From Rickettsia tamurae (GTDB lineage: Bacteria; Pseudomonadota; Alphaproteobacteria; Rickettsiales; Rickettsiaceae), in contig NZ_CCMG01000008.1 of NCBI RefSeq assembly GCF_000751075.1, forward strand, positions 124,001 to 188,000: a DNA stretch of 64,000 nucleotides, given 5' to 3'. Position numbers and translations under genes: made by a program. Shown in pieces: positions 17,886 to 26,607 of this stretch; positions within the stretch are counted from its first letter, which is position 1, and each line of letters starts with the position of its first letter. The notes under the pieces were generated by a model. It made no database searches, had not been told where the DNA came from, and saw only the letters and a program-made list of their open reading frames with translations.

Positions 17886-19454
17886 ATGAAAATTTTAAAG
17901 CTTTTTATTTTTATACTTCTCATTTCTAAAAATTTTTATGCTTTGAGCATAGGTACAAACGAACAACAAGCAATTTTAGAATGCAAAGGGACAGCCGATA
18001 AAAAAACTTTGATAAATGCATGGTATGTAAATGAGCCTTACCAATACTTAATTGCTACTTCAAACGGTCGCACTACCGTTTCCGGTATGGATATAGAATT
18101 AATTAACGCTATTGCCGCAAAAATAGGTATCAATATTGAGTATAATCAAGATAGTTGGTATCAAGATCAATTAGATATTCAAAGCGGCAATGCCGATATG
18201 GCTGCAGGAGCTACTTATACTGCTGAGAGAAGTAACTACGCTCATTTTTCAAAACCTTATCGCTTAGAAGAACTATCATTATTTATTATTGAACCACTTG
18301 CCAAAAAGTTAAATTTTCAAAATGTTAATGAACTAACAGCACAAATACGCTTATTTAATCTTCATTTAGGAATAGTGAAAGGTACCGTATACGGAGACCC
18401 TAAATTTACGGATTTTTTATATAATGAGAAAAATCGGGATATAATTGAAATATATCAAAATGATATAGAATTAGTAAATGGAATAATAAAGAAAGAAATT
18501 GACGGTTTTATTAGTGGTAGAATAGTCGGTTCCGTTAATATACTCGGAAGAGCGATAGACAGGAACATATTAGAAGTTCCTTTAAATATTAAAACTCCTA
18601 TACATTTGATGTTTAGCAAAAAAACCGTATCTTTAAATATAATTGAGCAATTTAATTTTGCGATAGATGATTTTCTTACAAGTAACGAATATAAAAAAAT
18701 TATTAAGACATACATATACCATATTCTATTACCTAAATCTATAGATTCTCGTTGGTGTCATATTATAGGATTACTTGGCTGCCTTGCTTTTGCTTTTTCA
18801 GGAATTATTTTAAGTAGCAGAAAAAATAGTACTTTATTCGGTACATTTTTATTTGCAGTATTACCGTCTATTAGTAGCTGTATAATACTCGACTTAATAG
18901 TAAATCATGATACCGGACATTTAAACTTCTATTTTACTCCTTCTTATTTCTATTATATATTTATAGTAGTTTTACTTAGTTTTACAATTATTAAATTATT
19001 CAGCTATTATAATAAACAGATTACTGAAGATAATTATTTAGAACAATCACTAAATAATATAGTAGCAATTTGCGATTCATTCGGACAAGCAACTTTTATA
19101 ATTATAGGAGTTGCAATGGTTATTATTCACAAAATCGAGCCTCTAAGTTTTTGGGGACCGTTTTTTGCTTTTATTACAGCTAATTGCGGTGCGATATTAC
19201 GAGATTTTATTATGAAAGAACATTCAATTAAGAGAATACCAAGAGGAGTGAGTATTGAAATAAGTATATTATGGGGTGTAGCCTTTAGCGTATTATTAGA
19301 TATGTACGGCAGTAATCCAAATTACAATACCATAAAATATTCAATGATTATAGTAATTTCCGGAGCATTCATTACTAATCTTTTAGCTTATCATTTTGGT
19401 TTTCTTGAGTGGCGATTCCGTAATGAAAACACAAGCTTAGAAAAACAAACATGA
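17886..19454 (+). CDS. Solute-binding domain fused to UPF0126-type membrane domain
   Basis: 522 residues with an N-terminal signal peptide ('MKILKLFIFILLISKNFYA'), a family-3 periplasmic amino-acid-binding domain (about res 35-280; 'SGMDIELINAIAAKIGI', 'SGNADMAAGATYTAERS', 'FSKPYR') and a C-terminal membrane region (res ~295-510). The membrane region contains two repeats like UPF0126/glycine-transporter-type proteins: 'LFAVLPSISSCIILDLI' with 'FTPSYFYY', and 'CDSFGQATFIIIGVA' with 'FFAFITANCGAILRDFIM'. Fusion of a binding protein to this small channel-like domain would make a one-polypeptide uptake system; this is inference. The last 4 bases overlap xthA. Confidence 0.75.
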   Translation: MKILKLFIFILLISKNFYALSIGTNEQQAILECKGTADKKTLINAWYVNEPYQYLIATSNGRTTVSGMDIELINAIAAKIGINIEYNQDSWYQDQLDIQSGNADMAAGATYTAERSNYAHFSKPYRLEELSLFIIEPLAKKLNFQNVNELTAQIRLFNLHLGIVKGTVYGDPKFTDFLYNEKNRDIIEIYQNDIELVNGIIKKEIDGFISGRIVGSVNILGRAIDRNILEVPLNIKTPIHLMFSKKTVSLNIIEQFNFAIDDFLTSNEYKKIIKTYIYHILLPKSIDSRWCHIIGLLGCLAFAFSGIILSSRKNSTLFGTFLFAVLPSISSCIILDLIVNHDTGHLNFYFTPSYFYYIFIVVLLSFTIIKLFSYYNKQITEDNYLEQSLNNIVAICDSFGQATFIIIGVAMVIIHKIEPLSFWGPFFAFITANCGAILRDFIMKEHSIKRIPRGVSIEISILWGVAFSVLLDMYGSNPNYNTIKYSMIIVISGAFITNLLAYHFGFLEWRFRNENTSLEKQT

Positions 19455-20233
19455 AGATAGTTACTTGGAATATTAATTCCATAAAAACAAGACTTAATTT
19501 ATTGCGTAATTTTTTATCTAAAGAAAATCCGGATATTTTATTATTGCAAGAAATAAAATGCGAAACCGAGAAATTTCCTTTTGATGAATTATCCGATCTA
19601 CCTTATAATTTTTATGTTCACGGACAAAAATCATATAACGGCGTTGCTATAATTTCAAAATTTCCTGCCGATGAAATAATTAAGGATTTTCCGAATAATT
19701 ACTACAGTGATCAAGCAAGATTCTTAGAAATAAAATTATCATTACCTATAGGATTCTGTAATATAATCTCGCTCTATGCTCCTAACGGTTCATTTGTCGG
19801 TAGCGATAAATTTGTAGCAAAGCTAGCATTTTATGATAATTTTATTAATTATCTATCAACTAAAAAATCTTTTGACGAAAAAACTATCATTGGCGGTGAT
19901 TTCAATATTGCACCGTTCGATATAGACGTATATTCACCTAAGCTACTTGCTGAAACTACTTGTTTTACTGAGATTGAACAAAAAAAATTACGTACTATTC
20001 TAAATTCCGGGTTTGAGGATTTATATAGATTGATGCATCCATGTAAACAAGAATTTTCATGGTGGGATTATAGAGCCGGGTGTTTTGAACAAAATAAAGG
20101 TATGAGGATTGATATGATCCTTGGTTGTAATAATACTATTGACTATTTAGAAAATTGCTATATGGATTATAATCTAAGGACTCAAGAAAAACCTTCAGAT
20201 CATATACCGGTAATTGCGAGTTTTAAAAAATAG
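19451..20233 (+). CDS. xthA: Exodeoxyribonuclease III / AP endonuclease
   Basis: A 260-residue EEP-fold Mg-dependent nuclease that cuts 5' of abasic sites in base-excision repair. Catalytic blocks: 'TWNINSIKTR' (Asn), 'LLQEIKCE' (Glu), 'YAPNGSF', 'GGDFNIAP' (Asp, Asn), 'RIDMILG' and the terminal 'PSDHIPVIASF' (Asp-His). Length and motif spacing are normal. It overlaps the preceding fusion-protein gene by 4 bases and is presumably cotranscribed. Confidence 0.95.
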   Translation: MKIVTWNINSIKTRLNLLRNFLSKENPDILLLQEIKCETEKFPFDELSDLPYNFYVHGQKSYNGVAIISKFPADEIIKDFPNNYYSDQARFLEIKLSLPIGFCNIISLYAPNGSFVGSDKFVAKLAFYDNFINYLSTKKSFDEKTIIGGDFNIAPFDIDVYSPKLLAETTCFTEIEQKKLRTILNSGFEDLYRLMHPCKQEFSWWDYRAGCFEQNKGMRIDMILGCNNTIDYLENCYMDYNLRTQEKPSDHIPVIASFKK

Positions 20234-20259
20234 TCAGTGAATGTCATTGCCTGCGTGGA

Positions 20260-20362
20260 TACCAGACCGTCATTGCGAGGAAAAACTGCAAGTTTTGACG
20301 AAGCAATCTCATGCTAAAGTCCTGAGATTGCCACGTTCCTTTTAGTCGCCCGCAATGACGAT
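20260..20362. repeat. RPE-type repeat (cgtcattgcgag family)
   Basis: 'cgtcattgcgaggaaaaact' ... 'gacgaagcaatctcatgcta' ... 'cctgagattgccacgttcc' ... 'cgcaatgacg'. Same family as 59274-59384. Confidence 0.75.
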
Positions 20363-20423
20363 TTGCTATCCATGCAACAATACCTACGAAAATGACATAA
20401 ATCACTTTTTAAGAAATAAATAT

Positions 20424-20699
20424 ATGTCTCCAAAATTCATGAAATTTTACGAAAAATATATGACGATTGTCGGTATAATCGGCAATTTTATGTTTTATAT
20501 ACAGGCTCATAAGATTTTCACCTGCAAATCTTCAGCTTCCGTTTCTATGCCCGCCTTTACTATAAGTGCTATTGCTCTTTGTAATTGGCTTATATACGGC
20601 ATATTAATAAAAAATACACCTATTATAATAGCAAATATAGTAGGTTTTATCGGGGCATTATTAGTTTTCTTAACCATAATAATATTTAATAATGACTAA
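20424..20699 (+). CDS. SemiSWEET-type (MtN3/PQ-loop) small transporter
   Basis: A 91-residue protein with three TM segments: 'MTIVGIIGNFMFYIQAHKIF', 'MPAFTISAIALCNWLIYGIL' and 'IIIANIVGFIGALLVFLTII'. The PQ-like motif 'IQAHKIFTCKSSASVSMPAF' and the 'NW' pair match bacterial semiSWEETs, which dimerise and move sugars down a gradient. The in-frame ATG at 20355 lies inside an RPE, so I take ATG 20424. The stop overlaps the start of der by 8 bases, so the two are translationally coupled. Substrate unknown. Confidence 0.8.
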   Translation: MSPKFMKFYEKYMTIVGIIGNFMFYIQAHKIFTCKSSASVSMPAFTISAIALCNWLIYGILIKNTPIIIANIVGFIGALLVFLTIIIFNND

Positions 20700-22035
20700 G
20701 AAAATCATTACTTTAGTTGGCCGTCCGAATGTAGGCAAATCAACGCTTTTCAATAGATTAAGCATACGTAAAAAAGCTATCGTTCACGATTTGCCGGGCG
20801 TCACTAGGGATAGAAAATATACAGAAGGCAAAATTGGCTCTTTTGAATTTTTGTTAATTGATACCCCAGGACTTGAAGAGAATCCTGATAGTATGGGAGA
20901 GAGGTTAATGGAACAGACTACTAAAGCAATTTTAGAAGCAGATTTAATTTGCTTTATGGTTGACGGTAGAAGCGGAATATTGCCCGATGATAAGCTACTT
21001 GGTAGCTTTGTTAGAAAATATAATAAGCCTGCTATATTGGTAGTTAATAAATGCGAGAAAGCTTTTGATTTTGATAAAGAGTACTACAAATTAGGGTTTG
21101 ATAGTGTGGTGGCTATCTCTGCCGAGCATGGCACAGGCTTAATTAATTTATATGACGAGATTATTGCCAAGTTACCTGAAGAAGAATCAATCGAGACAAA
21201 TATAGCCGATCCAATTAAAGGAGATTGTTTGCAGATAGTAGTTAGCGGCAGACCCAATGCCGGAAAATCTACTTTTATAAACGCTCTTATTAATGATGAA
21301 AGATTATTAACCGGTCCTGAAGCCGGCATTACTCGTGAATCAATTGAAATTGATTGGCAATACAAAAATAATCATATTAAATTAATCGATACGGCAGGGC
21401 TTCGCAAAAAATCTACTATTACAGAATCTTTAGAAAAATTATCGGCATCAGATGCTATTAACAGTATTAAATTTGCTAATACCGTAATCTTAATGATTGA
21501 TGCTTTAGCCCCTTTAAAACAGCAAGATTTAAATATTGCAAGCCATGTGGTAAATGAGGGAAGAAGTATAGTTATAGTAGTGAATAAATGGGATTTAGTT
21601 AAAGAATCCGAAAAAGAAGCATTTCAGGAAGAATTTTATTATCAGATAAATACTCATCTGCCTCAGGTTAAAGGGGTACCAGTTCTATTCATTTCAGCAA
21701 TAAATAAACAAAATATAGAGCAGGTTTTAGATGCTTGTCTTAAAATCTATAAAATTTGGAATAAAAAAATAACTACCAGCAAATTAAATGAATGGCTTAA
21801 TTTTACTACGGAAGCACATCCACTACCTCTACAAAAAGGCGGTAAAAGAGTGCGTGTAAAATATATGACTCAAACAAAAACCCGCCCACCTACTTTCAAA
21901 TTATTCTCTAATAACCCGGAAAAAATTACCGATAGCTATACTCGTTATCTAGTAAACAATATGCGTGAGGCTTTTGACATGCCGGGCATTCCTATTAGAT
22001 TCACTTACGTAAAAACTAAAAATCCTTATGTGTAG
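20692..22035 (+). CDS. der: Ribosome-biogenesis GTPase Der (EngA)
   Basis: 447 residues with two tandem GTPase domains and a C-terminal KH-like domain, needed for 50S subunit assembly. G1 motifs are 'GRPNVGKST' (res 8-16) and 'GRPNAGKST' (~185), with G3 'DTPG' and 'DTAG', and G4 'NKCE' and 'NKWD'. The C-terminus 'PGIPIRFTYV' matches the family. Length normal, start ATG 20692 coupled to the semiSWEET gene. Confidence 0.97.
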   Translation: MTKKIITLVGRPNVGKSTLFNRLSIRKKAIVHDLPGVTRDRKYTEGKIGSFEFLLIDTPGLEENPDSMGERLMEQTTKAILEADLICFMVDGRSGILPDDKLLGSFVRKYNKPAILVVNKCEKAFDFDKEYYKLGFDSVVAISAEHGTGLINLYDEIIAKLPEEESIETNIADPIKGDCLQIVVSGRPNAGKSTFINALINDERLLTGPEAGITRESIEIDWQYKNNHIKLIDTAGLRKKSTITESLEKLSASDAINSIKFANTVILMIDALAPLKQQDLNIASHVVNEGRSIVIVVNKWDLVKESEKEAFQEEFYYQINTHLPQVKGVPVLFISAINKQNIEQVLDACLKIYKIWNKKITTSKLNEWLNFTTEAHPLPLQKGGKRVRVKYMTQTKTRPPTFKLFSNNPEKITDSYTRYLVNNMREAFDMPGIPIRFTYVKTKNPYV

Positions 22036-22073
22036 TTTAAAATTAATTAATTTACAAAATTTAAATTTACGTA

Positions 22074-22102
22074 TATACTTGTTTATACAATAATCAAGTA
22101 TA
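22074..22102 (+). promoter_or_regulatory. Operator-like inverted repeat before mazEF-like genes
   Basis: TATACTTG (22074-22081) and CAAGTATA (22095-22102) are perfect 8-bp inverted arms with 13 bases between, ending 5 bases before the antitoxin ATG. The block also contains -10-like sequences. Autorepression of TA operons by antitoxin binding to such repeats is the rule, so this is a probable MazE operator. Confidence 0.55.
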
Positions 22103-22107
22103 TTATT

Positions 22108-22344
22108 ATGCAAAGTCAAATTAAAAAATGGGGAAATAGTTTAGGTATTAGAATACCTAAATATTTAGCTGGAAAATTACATGTTAGTGAAGGCACATTA
22201 GTTAATTTAAAATTAACTAATAACGGTTTAATTATTAGCACAGAAGAATCTGAATTAGATATATTACTAAATAATATTACTGACTCTAATCGTCATCATG
22301 AATTATTAAGTAATGATAAGACGAAAGGTAATGAAACATGGTAA
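22108..22344 (+). CDS. mazE: MazE-like (AbrB-fold) antitoxin
   Basis: 78 residues with the swapped-hairpin DNA-binding domain 'IKKWGNSLGIRIPKYLA' at the N-terminus, the classic MazE/ChpAI opening, then an acidic C-terminal tail ('ESELDILLNNITD') that would wrap the toxin. The gene overlaps the toxin gene by 7 bases, as expected for a coupled TA operon, and has an inverted repeat directly upstream. Confidence 0.88.
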   Translation: MQSQIKKWGNSLGIRIPKYLAGKLHVSEGTLVNLKLTNNGLIISTEESELDILLNNITDSNRHHELLSNDKTKGNETW

Positions 22345-22667
22345 ATTATATACCTGAAAAAGGTGATATAGTTTGGCTTGATTTTGAACCGCAAAAAGGT
22401 AAAGAAATTCAAAAGACACGCCCTGCGGTTGTACTTAGCCCTTACAAATATAATCTTAAAAGCGGTCTTGCTTTATTTGCTCCTATTACTAGTCAAATAA
22501 AAAATTATCCTTTTGAAGTAATAATAGATTTTCAGCAAATAAAGGGGGCGGTATTATGTGATCAAGTTAGATCAATGGATTTCAAAGTACGTAAAGCAAA
22601 TAAAATTCTAACATTAAATGAAATACTTATAAATGAAATAATATATAAATTAAAATTACTTTTATAA
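22338..22667 (+). CDS. mazF: MazF-like mRNA interferase toxin
   Basis: 109 residues of the MazF/PemK/ChpA family of ribosome-independent endoribonucleases. Visible: 'PEKGDIVWLDFEPQKGKEIQ' (start of the fold), 'KTRPAVVLSPYKYN' with the conserved Arg-Pro, and 'GAVLCDQVRSMDF' with the Asp-Gln-x-Arg-Ser block. No frameshift; the module looks intact and possibly active. Confidence 0.9.
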   Translation: MVNYIPEKGDIVWLDFEPQKGKEIQKTRPAVVLSPYKYNLKSGLALFAPITSQIKNYPFEVIIDFQQIKGAVLCDQVRSMDFKVRKANKILTLNEILINEIIYKLKLLL

Positions 22668-22735
22668 AATATTCATTCTATAGTTAATATAAACTTTTTC
22701 CTTTAGTATTACTATTTTGTAATATAATACTTATT

Positions 22736-22777
22736 AGTATAGAAAGCAATAGTATAGAAAGCAATAGTATAGAGAAA
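22736..22777 (+). repeat. Tandem 15-bp direct repeat
   Basis: AGTATAGAAAGCAAT occurs twice head to tail (22736-22750, 22751-22765) followed by a partial third unit (AGTATAGAGAAA). The frame across it is open ('SIESNSIESNSIEKLLENLL') up to a TGA near 22816, so it may be the end of a lost gene. The rest of 22668-22835 shows nothing recognisable. Confidence 0.7.
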
Positions 22778-22839
22778 CTGCTAGAAAACTTGTTAGTTGA
22801 TTATCAAGCCGCCTGATTGTTCCAAACACTATTAGATTG

Positions 22840-23429
22840 ACTCGTAATTAGTACACTTTAACCAAGCTGTAAATTAGATAAGTTCTCTATTCCAACTACA
22901 CTTATTTTTTCTGTTTTTTTATATGTATTATTCCCAGCATTATGGTACTTCGTCCTTGTAATTTCATAATGATACTTTGAATTTACAATATAATTTTAAT
23001 CAAATAATAGCAAGATTTTCTATGCTCCTCTACCGGATTTTCCTATCTCTCTTTGTCTTTCTCTAATACCTTATTTGTATGCGGTCCTACCGCTTCTTTA
23101 TCTTTACTAAATTTACTTTTTCCTAAATTAACTATAGTTTCTGCTACTACTCCTAGAACTTTCGGGTCTGATAATAATTTTAACGCCGGCACTATAATTT
23201 TACCGTATTCATGTTTGCTAAATTTATCGGCAATTTTAATTAATTCAGGTGCATGTTTGCCGGCTATCTTTATTAAGATCTAGATATCGTTTATTTAACT
23301 CATCATATTTTTTATTACCTGTTTCAGCCCCAAGAGCTAAATATCCAACTTGAACCCACGAAAGGTTTTTATATTCTTCATCAAGCTGTTGCCTTATATT
23401 ATGGATTCCTGCTCTTGGCTTTTAGACAT
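22840..23429 (-). pseudogene. Decayed unidentified protein gene
   Basis: On the minus strand, starting at ATG 23429, coding-like pieces in different frames can be joined: '...QQLDEEYKNLSWVQVGYLAL...NKRYLDLNKDSR' and, after a frameshift near 23277, 'KIAGKHAPELIKIADKFSKH...LSDPKVLGVVAETIVNL...KDKEAVGPHTNKVLEKDKER'. A stop follows near 23020, with further fragments after it. Hydrophilic, helical, no recognised family. The plus-strand ORF over 23053-23283 is the shadow of this frame. Confidence 0.4.
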
Positions 23430-23580
23430 TTAAATACCTTTATATAATTTAATATTATTTTACTATAATTATTTAAAGGTTTATAAAATTTTACTTTTTA
23501 GTTTTTGTTAATTTTTAAAGTCATGGTTATCTTGCAATAGAATTTTTTACTATAATTCTTCCCTTTCATTCAAAAAGTCT

Positions 23581-23748
23581 CTAGGTTTTGTAGACATTTG
23601 ATTAATGATTATAATTATGAGATATTTTTAAGCGAAAATTAATAAGATTTTTGCCGGAATAGCTACTCCTATTTCAAAAAAATCTTATAATTTGCAGCAA
23701 AAAAGAGTCATAATTATGATTATTCTATTAAATGTCTACAAAACCTAG
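23581..23748. repeat. Long palindromic element, copy 1
   Basis: 168 bases bounded by 'ctaggttttgtagacattt' and its exact inverse 'aaatgtctacaaaacctag'. The centre holds 'ataagatttttgccggaata' and 'aaatcttataatttgcagc'. Copy 2 (47660-47826) has the same centre in opposite orientation, and a short copy lies at 61373-61447. The right arm codes the last residues (LGFVDI-stop) of the gene at 23728. Confidence 0.85.
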
Positions 23749-24315
23749 ATCTATACTAACCTCTCCACATAATGAAACAATATTATCCATTATCTTTGGG
23801 TCTATATTTGGATTGTTGCACGCTGTATTTTTCTTAAGCCAGTTAGGGTCATGGTAATAGGAAGGCTTTGGCCATAGCTCGATGATTTTTGGTAGAGGCT
23901 CTATTTTTCTAATACCAGTCCGATACCCAGGCATTAAAGCTTTAACCGGCATCCACCCTACATCACCGATAAAATATATTTCCAAGTAATGCCAAATCAA
24001 TTTAACCTTATTATTTGTATCCACAAAGATTTTATAATATTCACGTTGTACATCATTAAGAAATTCCGTTGCTATAAGCGATATATCGGGATGCGTTTCT
24101 ATACTTACTAAAGCTATATTTTCTAAGTTTTCGGGGCATTGAACAATTCTATCTGAAGCCGTTAATTTCTTAAACTCTTCCTCTCCTATTTTTTCTTTTA
24201 GGCTACTTTTGTATTCTTGCTCTTTATCTGAAGGAAATACTAATTTATCATTTTTACAATCAACCGAAAAAGGAGTTTCAATAACATATTTAATAAATAA
24301 ATCTTTTAGTTTCAT
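23728..24315 (-). CDS. Unidentified 195-aa protein ending in palindromic element
   Basis: No family recognised. The product is soluble, mixed alpha/beta by composition, begins 'MKLKDLFIKYVIETPFSVDC', has a central aromatic stretch 'WHYLEIYFIGDVGWMPVKAL' and 'IELWPKPSYYHDPNWLKK', and has no signal peptide or TM segment. The last six codons and the stop come from the terminal arm of the palindrome at 23581-23748, so the ancestral protein was probably longer and lost its tail when the element inserted. The gene lies downstream of ubiB on the same strand, with a ~50-base gap. Confidence 0.6.
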   Translation of the reverse strand: MKLKDLFIKYVIETPFSVDCKNDKLVFPSDKEQEYKSSLKEKIGEEEFKKLTASDRIVQCPENLENIALVSIETHPDISLIATEFLNDVQREYYKIFVDTNNKVKLIWHYLEIYFIGDVGWMPVKALMPGYRTGIRKIEPLPKIIELWPKPSYYHDPNWLKKNTACNNPNIDPKIMDNIVSLCGEVSIDLGFVDI

Positions 24316-24366
24316 AATAAAAAATTTCTTAATATATAAGGCTATAATATTAATAATTTTTATATG

Positions 24367-25836
24367 TCAAATAATATCCTCTAGGCTATCTAGGTAATGC
24401 TTTACCAGTCGTAACAACTTCGCTTCAGGGCTTAGATTTTTCACTGCCCATTTTTTAATCCAAGGTTCGGCGAGCTGCCACATATTAACATTACCGTCTA
24501 ACTGTCTGCCTATCCCTTCCACCATTATCAAAGTCTTTTGTAATAGCAACAACTCCGGTTGTACTTCCATGCCGAAATCTTCCGTGATTTTAAATAAATG
24601 TGCAAGCAGCTTACCTATGGAAATATTTTTCGTGGGCGTACCTACTATAGGCTCGGTGACTGCTCTACAACTTTGAGCGAATAAACCTAAATCGGTATTT
24701 GATGGGATGTAGCCGGCTCTTAAATGTACTTTAGCAACTAATTTATAATCACGTTTTAAAAAGCCGAATAGACTTTCGGCAACGGCTAAACGATCTTTTT
24801 CTTTAAGTCTGCCCATAATACCGAAATCGAGTAGAATTATCTTACCTTGCTTGTTTACTAAAATATTTCCTGCATGTAAATCAGCATGAAAAAATCCGTC
24901 TCTATAGGCTTGATTGAAAAACATTACGGCAAAATCCTGAGATATTTTTGCAGGTTCTAATCCCATTTCCTTTAGTAGCAAAGTATCATATATAGAAGTT
25001 CCGTCTAACCACTCGGTGGTTAGTATATTTTCTGATGTTAAATCCCAATATATTTTAGGGATTATTACATTAATATCATTACGCATATTGTCCATAAGCT
25101 CGGAGCTAGCTGCCGCCTCTAAACGTAAATCAAGCTCAAATTTCATAGTTTCATGAAATTTATCGACTACTTTAGTCGGTTTTAGCCTTTTTGCTTTAGA
25201 AAATTTTGAGATAATTTTTGCAAGAAAATATAACAGCTTAATATCTCTATTATATCTTTTATGAATATCAGGACGCAAAATTTTTACCGCAACATATTCA
25301 CCGGTTATAAGTTGTGCTTTATGTACTTGCGAGATTGAAGCAGCGGCGATTGGGGTGTCGTCGAAGTGTGAGAAAGGGAGGGCGTCATGGCTACTCTCTC
25401 TTATGTCATTCCCGCGTAGGCGGGAATCCAGTATTGTTTTTTCTGGATCCCCGTTTTCACAGGGATGACATAATGGAGTGCGAGAATGACATAAAAACTC
25501 CTTCGTTATCAACTTTCTAGCCACCCCACCATCAAACGGAGGTAGCTTATCTTGCAATAACCTTAAATAATCTGCTATTTCTGCTCCTACTAAATCGGCT
25601 CTTGTCGAAAGAGTTTGTCCGAATTTTATATAAATAGGTCCAAGATCGCTTAAACAATCTATTAAGCGTTTGCCGTAATCTTCCCGTGATTTTTTTATTA
25701 ACGAGACCGGAGCAAAAAATAAGGTTAATATATAACCGATAAACCTGAAATATTTAGGGCTTCTTGAATCAATTAAGATTTGCTTTTTACTGATGATACG
25801 AAAAATACGTATTAAATTAAAAAAATTACTTATCAT
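24367..25836 (-). CDS. ubiB: UbiB family protein with RPE insertion
   Basis: A membrane-associated atypical kinase-like (ADCK/ABC1) protein needed for ubiquinone synthesis. Family motifs are present: '[18 protein letters not shown]' (the KxGQ motif), '[16 protein letters not shown]' (Ala-rich loop), '[11 protein letters not shown]' and '[10 protein letters not shown]'. Residues ~114-154 ('[19 protein letters not shown]...') are an RPE translation between 'KEF' and 'FSHFDD', lengthening the protein to 489 aa. The C-terminus has hydrophobic stretches. It overlaps ubiE by 4 bases and follows it in the operon. Confidence 0.93.
   Translation of the reverse strand: MISNFFNLIRIFRIISKKQILIDSRSPKYFRFIGYILTLFFAPVSLIKKSREDYGKRLIDCLSDLGPIYIKFGQTLSTRADLVGAEIADYLRLLQDKLPPFDGGVARKLITKEFLCHSRTPLCHPCENGDPEKTILDSRLRGNDIRESSHDALPFSHFDDTPIAAASISQVHKAQLITGEYVAVKILRPDIHKRYNRDIKLLYFLAKIISKFSKAKRLKPTKVVDKFHETMKFELDLRLEAAASSELMDNMRNDINVIIPKIYWDLTSENILTTEWLDGTSIYDTLLLKEMGLEPAKISQDFAVMFFNQAYRDGFFHADLHAGNILVNKQGKIILLDFGIMGRLKEKDRLAVAESLFGFLKRDYKLVAKVHLRAGYIPSNTDLGLFAQSCRAVTEPIVGTPTKNISIGKLLAHLFKITEDFGMEVQPELLLLQKTLIMVEGIGRQLDGNVNMWQLAEPWIKKWAVKNLSPEAKLLRLVKHYLDSLEDII
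25375..25497. repeat. In-frame RPE inside ubiB
   Basis: About 41 codons. The core is 'gtcattcccgcgtaggcggg' and 'ccgttttcacagggatgaca', two halves of a palindrome with a T-rich centre, the same family as the intergenic copies at 54967 and 57056. The frame is kept. Confidence 0.8.
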
Positions 25837-26579
25837 ATTTTATATGCACTGTGAATAGCAACTATTCCGCCGCTCAATTTTTTATAACCGACTTCCTCAA
25901 AACCGGCTTCTTTAATCATTATTCTAAACTCGTCTTGTGAGGGGAATAAATCTATACTTTCGACCAAATATTCATACGCCTCTTTATTACCCGCTATCAT
26001 TTGACCAATACTCGGTATAATATTAAATGAGTAGAATTTATAGAAATCTTTTATGTACCCTTCCTTTACTTTTGAAAACTCAAGACATATAAACTTACCC
26101 ATCGGTTTTAGAATTCTATAAGCTTCTTTTAAAGCTTTATTAATGTCAGGTACGTTTCTAATGCCGAATGCTATAGTATAATAATCGAAACTATTATCCG
26201 GAAACGGTAGTTCTTCAGCACTTGCTACAGTAAATTTAAGGTTCTGAAATAAATTAAGATCAATTGCTTTTTTCTTAGCTTGCTTTAACATTTCTTCATT
26301 AATATCACTTAAAGTTAAAGCGATATTATTACCTCTATCTCTTGCTTTTTTAGCAAGCTTTAAAGCAATATCACCGCTACCGCTAGCGACGTCTAATATA
26401 TGAGAGTTAAGATTTGGGATTTGCCTAATAAATTCATCTTTCCATAAACGATGTAATCCAAAACTCATTAAGTCATTCATTAAATCATACTTATCAGCGA
26501 CGTTAGAAAAAACGTTATTTACTAAACCTTGTTTTTTAGTGTAGTCTACTTTTTTAAAGCCAAAATTTGTTTGGTTCAT
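25833..26579 (-). CDS. ubiE: UbiE C-methyltransferase
   Basis: A 248-residue SAM-dependent methyltransferase of ubiquinone (and menaquinone) biosynthesis. The typical start '[31 protein letters not shown]' region is present, with motif I '[16 protein letters not shown]' and '[12 protein letters not shown]'. Length is normal. First gene of the ubiE-ubiB operon, divergent from mutM with about 28 bases between starts. Confidence 0.96.
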   Translation of the reverse strand: MNQTNFGFKKVDYTKKQGLVNNVFSNVADKYDLMNDLMSFGLHRLWKDEFIRQIPNLNSHILDVASGSGDIALKLAKKARDRGNNIALTLSDINEEMLKQAKKKAIDLNLFQNLKFTVASAEELPFPDNSFDYYTIAFGIRNVPDINKALKEAYRILKPMGKFICLEFSKVKEGYIKDFYKFYSFNIIPSIGQMIAGNKEAYEYLVESIDLFPSQDEFRIMIKEAGFEEVGYKKLSGGIVAIHSAYKI

Positions 26580-26607
26580 AGTTTTTTATTATAAATATTA
26601 GCATCAA

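Noticed and set aside
22736-22777. CRISPR-like direct repeats
   Set aside because: Units are adjacent 15-mers with no spacers and only two full copies; no cas genes in the window.
23053-23283. 76-codon plus-strand ORF
   Set aside because: The opposite strand reads as a more natural, charged helical protein (KIAGKHAPELIKIADKFSKH), so this is its shadow.
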